Assembly: GCA_041477815.1 (NCBI GenBank)
Contig: JBGOUV010000333.1
Coordinates: forward strand, 1-7,799
Source of the DNA: JBGOUV01 sp041477815
Lineage (GTDB): Bacteria > Acidobacteriota > Terriglobia > Bryobacterales > JACQDG01
Reading direction: 5' to 3'
DNA: 7,799 nucleotides
Shown: piece by piece, positions 5,496 through 7,799 of the stretch
Position numbering within the stretch: position 1 is the stretch's first letter
Layout of the letters: every line of letters begins with the position of its first letter
Notes under the pieces: model-generated
Database searches by the model: none
Seen by the model: the letters and a program-made list of their open reading frames with translations, nothing else
What the model was told of the DNA's origin: nothing
Translations under genes and position numbers: made by a program

Positions 5496-7267
5496 CGGGC
5501 CAGCAGGAACGCTGTGATGGCGCGGGCGTCCGGCTCCGGCAAGTGCAGGGCCGGCTCGGGTGTGGTCCCCACCAAGCGATGGGAATCGCGCAGGTAGTAG
5601 TAGACCCACTCCGGGGTAAGCCGCCGGCCCGCCGGCGTCAACTCGGGCCCGATAGCGCCGCCTCGATCTCCCCACTGGTGGCAGGCCTGGCAGGTGTACC
5701 GCTCAAAATACAGCCGCCGGCCCTGGGAAGAGAGCCCCTTAGGAAGCTCCACCGGCGCCAGATCCTTCACCAGCACGGTGGTGACGTAGTTGACCACCGT
5801 GGCGATCTCGGCCGCCGTAAGCTGGAACTCGGGCATGCGCTCTTGCAAGTGGAGACGGATCGGCTGGGGGGTCTGGAGGAAGTCCTTCAACCAGGCCGGA
5901 CGGACCCGGCTGCCCTCGAACGACAGGTCCGGGGCCAGCGTTCCTCCCACGCCCCGTATGCGGTGGCAGTCGAGGCAACGCAGATCTTCGACCAGCTTTC
6001 CAAAAGCGCCCTCCGGCTGGTACTGCGACGTGGTAGAGATGCGATAGGACACCGGTACCAGGCGGGCGGTGCGACTGCGCAGGAAGGCCGTCAGGCTCAA
6101 GGCCTCCTGGTCCTCGAACTCGTAGTCCGGCATACGCAAAGTATCGCGGAATTGGCGGGGCTTTTTCAGCTTGGCGAAAGTCCACTGCGTCCAGGTGCGG
6201 GGGACCGCGGCGCCATTCGTGCCGAAATCGAGACGGTCGGCGGGATTATCGGCGTAGGTGTCCAGCTCCGCGCCCACCGGGCCGGTCTTCTCAAACCCGG
6301 GGATATCATGACACGCGTAGCAGCCGTACCGGCGGACCAGGCGCTGGGCTTCAGCGACGACCGCAGGACCGGGCTCCGGCGACGGCGGCGGCTCGCACTT
6401 CAGCCCCGCCAGGTACGCCGCGACGGCCCGCGCCTGCGGCGGCGTGAAGCGGTAGCGTGGCATGCGCGAGTTGGGAACGTGGCGGCGGGGCTCCAATAAG
6501 TACTCGGCCATCCAGGCGGGATCGGCTTTCGATCCCACGCACTCCAGCTCTCCGGCCAGCGTGCCTCCTCGCCCCTTCAGAGCGTGGCAGGAGACACAGC
6601 GCGTCCGGCGAAACAGGACGCCGCCCTGCTCCTCCAGCGAGGGCTGGATCGAGAACGCCGCCGGCTGCTGCTTCGCGCGCAGGGTTAGCAGGTACGAAGT
6701 CAGCACCGCAATCTCGCGGTCGGGGAGCCGGAAGTTGGGCATGCGGGTGTGGGGCTGGTAGTCCTTGGGACGCCGCAGCCACCACTGGAGCCATGCGGCG
6801 TTGACCTTGGACCCGACGTGCCGCAGATCGGGCGCTATCTTGGGCACAGCGGGCGCGTGGCACCCGGCGCAGCCGCCGGCAGTGAACAGCTTGCGCCCGT
6901 CGCTCGCGTACGGCTCGAACGGGATCTCGTCCTCGTGGTGACAGCGGGCGCAGGCGCCGCCCAAGAACTCGCGCGCCAGCAGCGGATGGGGCCAGCTCGG
7001 GTCGCTCGAGTGCGCGGCGGCGGCCGTAGTCGCGCGCCCCTGACCCTCGTGGCAACTAGTACACCCGAAGCGCTCGGGCTGGTGCTGGTCGAGCCACGGC
7101 CCCGGATGGCTCTTGTCGGTGTGGCAGGTGGAGCAGCGGTCCACCACGCCCAGCTCCGGGTTGACGATCTGCTGGACGGCGGGTACCCGCGACTCCCGCC
7201 ACACCACCGCGCCGAAGCTCCCCAGGAGCAGCGCGCCGAACACGGCGGTCCAATGGCGAATGCTCAT
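5492..7267 (-). CDS. Membrane-anchored octaheme cytochrome c, bc-complex associated
   Basis: A 591-residue protein with one N-terminal hydrophobic segment (about 6-23, probably an uncleaved anchor) and eight CXXCH heme sites at residues 45-49, 69-73, 106-110, 133-137, 224-228, 316-320, 431-435 and 526-530. The first three are close together and lack nearby methionines, suggesting bis-histidine hemes (H54, H62, H86, H94, H111 are nearby). The last five each head a class-I-like module of about 80-115 residues. Modules 1-4 contain the ligand motif RMP at 175-177, 268-270, 378-380 and 477-479; the fifth does not. The start at 7267 gives ATGA overlap with the cytochrome b stop and the anchor helix; a frame extending to 7765 is only the shadow of cytochrome b. 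There is no clear Shine-Dalgarno, so translation is probably coupled. It probably takes the place of cytochrome c1 (inference). Confidence 0.88.
   Translation of the reverse strand: MSIRHWTAVFGALLLGSFGAVVWRESRVPAVQQIVNPELGVVDRCSTCHTDKSHPGPWLDQHQPERFGCTSCHEGQGRATTAAAAHSSDPSWPHPLLAREFLGGACARCHHEDEIPFEPYASDGRKLFTAGGCAGCHAPAVPKIAPDLRHVGSKVNAAWLQWWLRRPKDYQPHTRMPNFRLPDREIAVLTSYLLTLRAKQQPAAFSIQPSLEEQGGVLFRRTRCVSCHALKGRGGTLAGELECVGSKADPAWMAEYLLEPRRHVPNSRMPRYRFTPPQARAVAAYLAGLKCEPPPSPEPGPAVVAEAQRLVRRYGCYACHDIPGFEKTGPVGAELDTYADNPADRLDFGTNGAAVPRTWTQWTFAKLKKPRQFRDTLRMPDYEFEDQEALSLTAFLRSRTARLVPVSYRISTTSQYQPEGAFGKLVEDLRCLDCHRIRGVGGTLAPDLSFEGSRVRPAWLKDFLQTPQPIRLHLQERMPEFQLTAAEIATVVNYVTTVLVKDLAPVELPKGLSSQGRRLYFERYTCQACHQWGDRGGAIGPELTPAGRRLTPEWVYYYLRDSHRLVGTTPEPALHLPEPDARAITAFLLAR
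5498..6904 (-). repeat. Five serial cytochrome c modules inside the octaheme gene
   Basis: Approximate module limits in protein residues are 122-198, 213-290, 302-400, 420-500 and 513-590. Shared pattern: CXXCH, then a glycine-rich loop ending in a short segment such as HVGSKV, CVGSKA, FEGSRV or PAGRRL, then an A-W-L/M or E-W-V helix, then R-M-P-x-F/Y, then a helix ending in Y-L, Y-V or F-L. The third module has a roughly 20-residue insertion before its ligand motif and departs most from the pattern. The copies are diverged at the protein level, so this is old domain duplication, not a recent DNA repeat. Confidence 0.7.
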
Positions 7268-7799
7268 AGGACGTAGTGGATACGGAACACCAGCCGCAGC
7301 AGCATCTTGATCGGCAGGGCCAGCATGGTCAGGGTCAGGAGCCACAACGTGACGTACTTGCCGCGTGACAATCCCCCGAACAGGTCCGGCCGGAGTCTCT
7401 GCGGCAGAAACAAACCCAGCCCGTAGTAGAGCCCGACCAGCGCGACCCCCGCCGGCAGCGGCAGATTCCACGACGCCCCCACCGGCTTCAGCGCCAGGCG
7501 GCTCTCCCACGGCCAATACCACGCCCATCCCGGTCCCCGGAAGAACTGCCCGATCAGGATCAGTACGATCCACAGGCCGAACCCGAACAGGAACGCCGAT
7601 ACCGCCCAACGCCGCGGGGCGAAGCTGTACACCCCCACGCCGCCAGGATTGGGGTCTACATACGGGATCACCGCCAATCCCACGATGATCAGCGACGGGA
7701 GCAACACCCCGGCGATCCAGGGATCGAAGTAGACCAGCATCTCCTGCAAGCCGAGGAAGTACCACGGCGCCTTGGCGGGGTTGGGAGTCGAGTGCGGAT
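7264..7799 (-). CDS. Cytochrome b C-terminal part of a bc-type quinol oxidoreductase, truncated by the window edge
   Basis: The frame is open to the window end, so 177 residues of a longer protein are visible. It belongs to the cytochrome b/b6 C-terminal domain (subunit IV-like), which forms part of the quinol oxidation site in the inner membrane. Features: NPAKAPWYFLGLQEMLVYFDPW at the beginning, where APWY occupies the Qo-site PEWY position; four hydrophobic segments at about visible residues 27-47, 65-86, 113-132 and 148-171; a conserved FFRGPGWAWYWPWE loop (85-98); and a basic tail IKMLLRLVFRIHYVL. Wording such as KAPWYFLGLQE is what I associate with menaquinol-oxidising bc complexes rather than mitochondrial-type bc1. 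Heme-ligating histidines of the N-terminal half are not in view, and whether the N- and C-terminal halves are one gene or two cannot be told. The stop overlaps the octaheme start (ATGA). A TTG at 7749 is not the start. Confidence 0.87.
   Translation of the reverse strand, partial: PHSTPNPAKAPWYFLGLQEMLVYFDPWIAGVLLPSLIIVGLAVIPYVDPNPGGVGVYSFAPRRWAVSAFLFGFGLWIVLILIGQFFRGPGWAWYWPWESRLALKPVGASWNLPLPAGVALVGLYYGLGLFLPQRLRPDLFGGLSRGKYVTLWLLTLTMLALPIKMLLRLVFRIHYVL

Noticed and set aside
5496..5675. N-terminal extension of the cytochrome lipoprotein frame to 5675
   Set aside because: It would bury the lipoprotein signal 60 residues inside and overlap the last heme module of the octaheme gene; the R/G/A-rich sequence is shadow-like.
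5066..6499. Plus-strand open frame of 477 codons across the maeB start and the cytochrome genes
   Set aside because: It runs antisense to three well-supported genes and has low-complexity R/G/P-rich composition without domains; it is explained by the GC skew of codon positions.
7268..7765. N-terminal extension of the octaheme frame up to 7765
   Set aside because: The extra 166 residues are the out-of-frame shadow of the cytochrome b gene. The ATG at 7267 gives a membrane anchor and an ATGA overlap.
1..7799. CRISPR arrays, tRNA or rRNA genes, transposases, riboswitches
   Set aside because: No regularly spaced repeats, no recognisable RNA-gene sequence and no transposase motifs were seen. Coding genes fill nearly the whole window, leaving no gap large enough for most of these.

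Overview
The window is gene-dense, GC-rich bacterial DNA. Seven protein-coding genes cover almost all of it and no gap exceeds about 65 bases. The menaquinol-type cytochrome b end, the large multiheme cytochrome, the pyrophosphate-type phosphofructokinase and the small protein coupled to it together suggest an Acidobacteriota-like soil or sediment bacterium (inference from gene content; no marker gene is present). No rRNA, tRNA, CRISPR array or transposase was seen.

Layout. Positions 1-1607, plus strand: the 3' part of a conserved gene of unknown function, then a TTG-started phosphofructokinase overlapping it by four bases. Positions 1614-2783, minus strand: a stand-alone AAA-type ATPase of the DUF4143 family, converging on the phosphofructokinase gene with only six bases between them. 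It lies behind an AT-rich 62-base spacer holding a good sigma-70-like promoter placed for leaderless transcription and a 10-base-arm inverted repeat. Positions 2846-7799, minus strand, read from high to low coordinates: the C-terminal part of a bc-complex cytochrome b, a membrane-anchored eight-heme cytochrome c, a one-heme cytochrome c lipoprotein, and a malic enzyme with a C-terminal phosphotransacetylase-like domain (MaeB). The first three genes are joined by 4-base ATGA overlaps, and maeB follows after 25 bases.

How the parts fit. The cytochrome genes look like the distal end of a quinol:cytochrome c oxidoreductase operon. A cytochrome b with APWY at the usual Qo PEWY site would oxidise a quinol (probably menaquinol), and a multi-module cytochrome c would replace the ordinary cytochrome c1 as periplasmic electron carrier. 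The most unusual features are in these cytochromes. The eight-heme protein has three N-terminal hemes plus five serial class-I-like modules. Modules 1-4 of those keep the R-M-P ligand motif, while the fifth lacks the methionine. The following lipoprotein has no methionine at all after its start codon and has a cysteine where the ligand should be. The phosphofructokinase and malic enzyme are central carbon enzymes. The ATPase looks like an accessory gene inserted between them.
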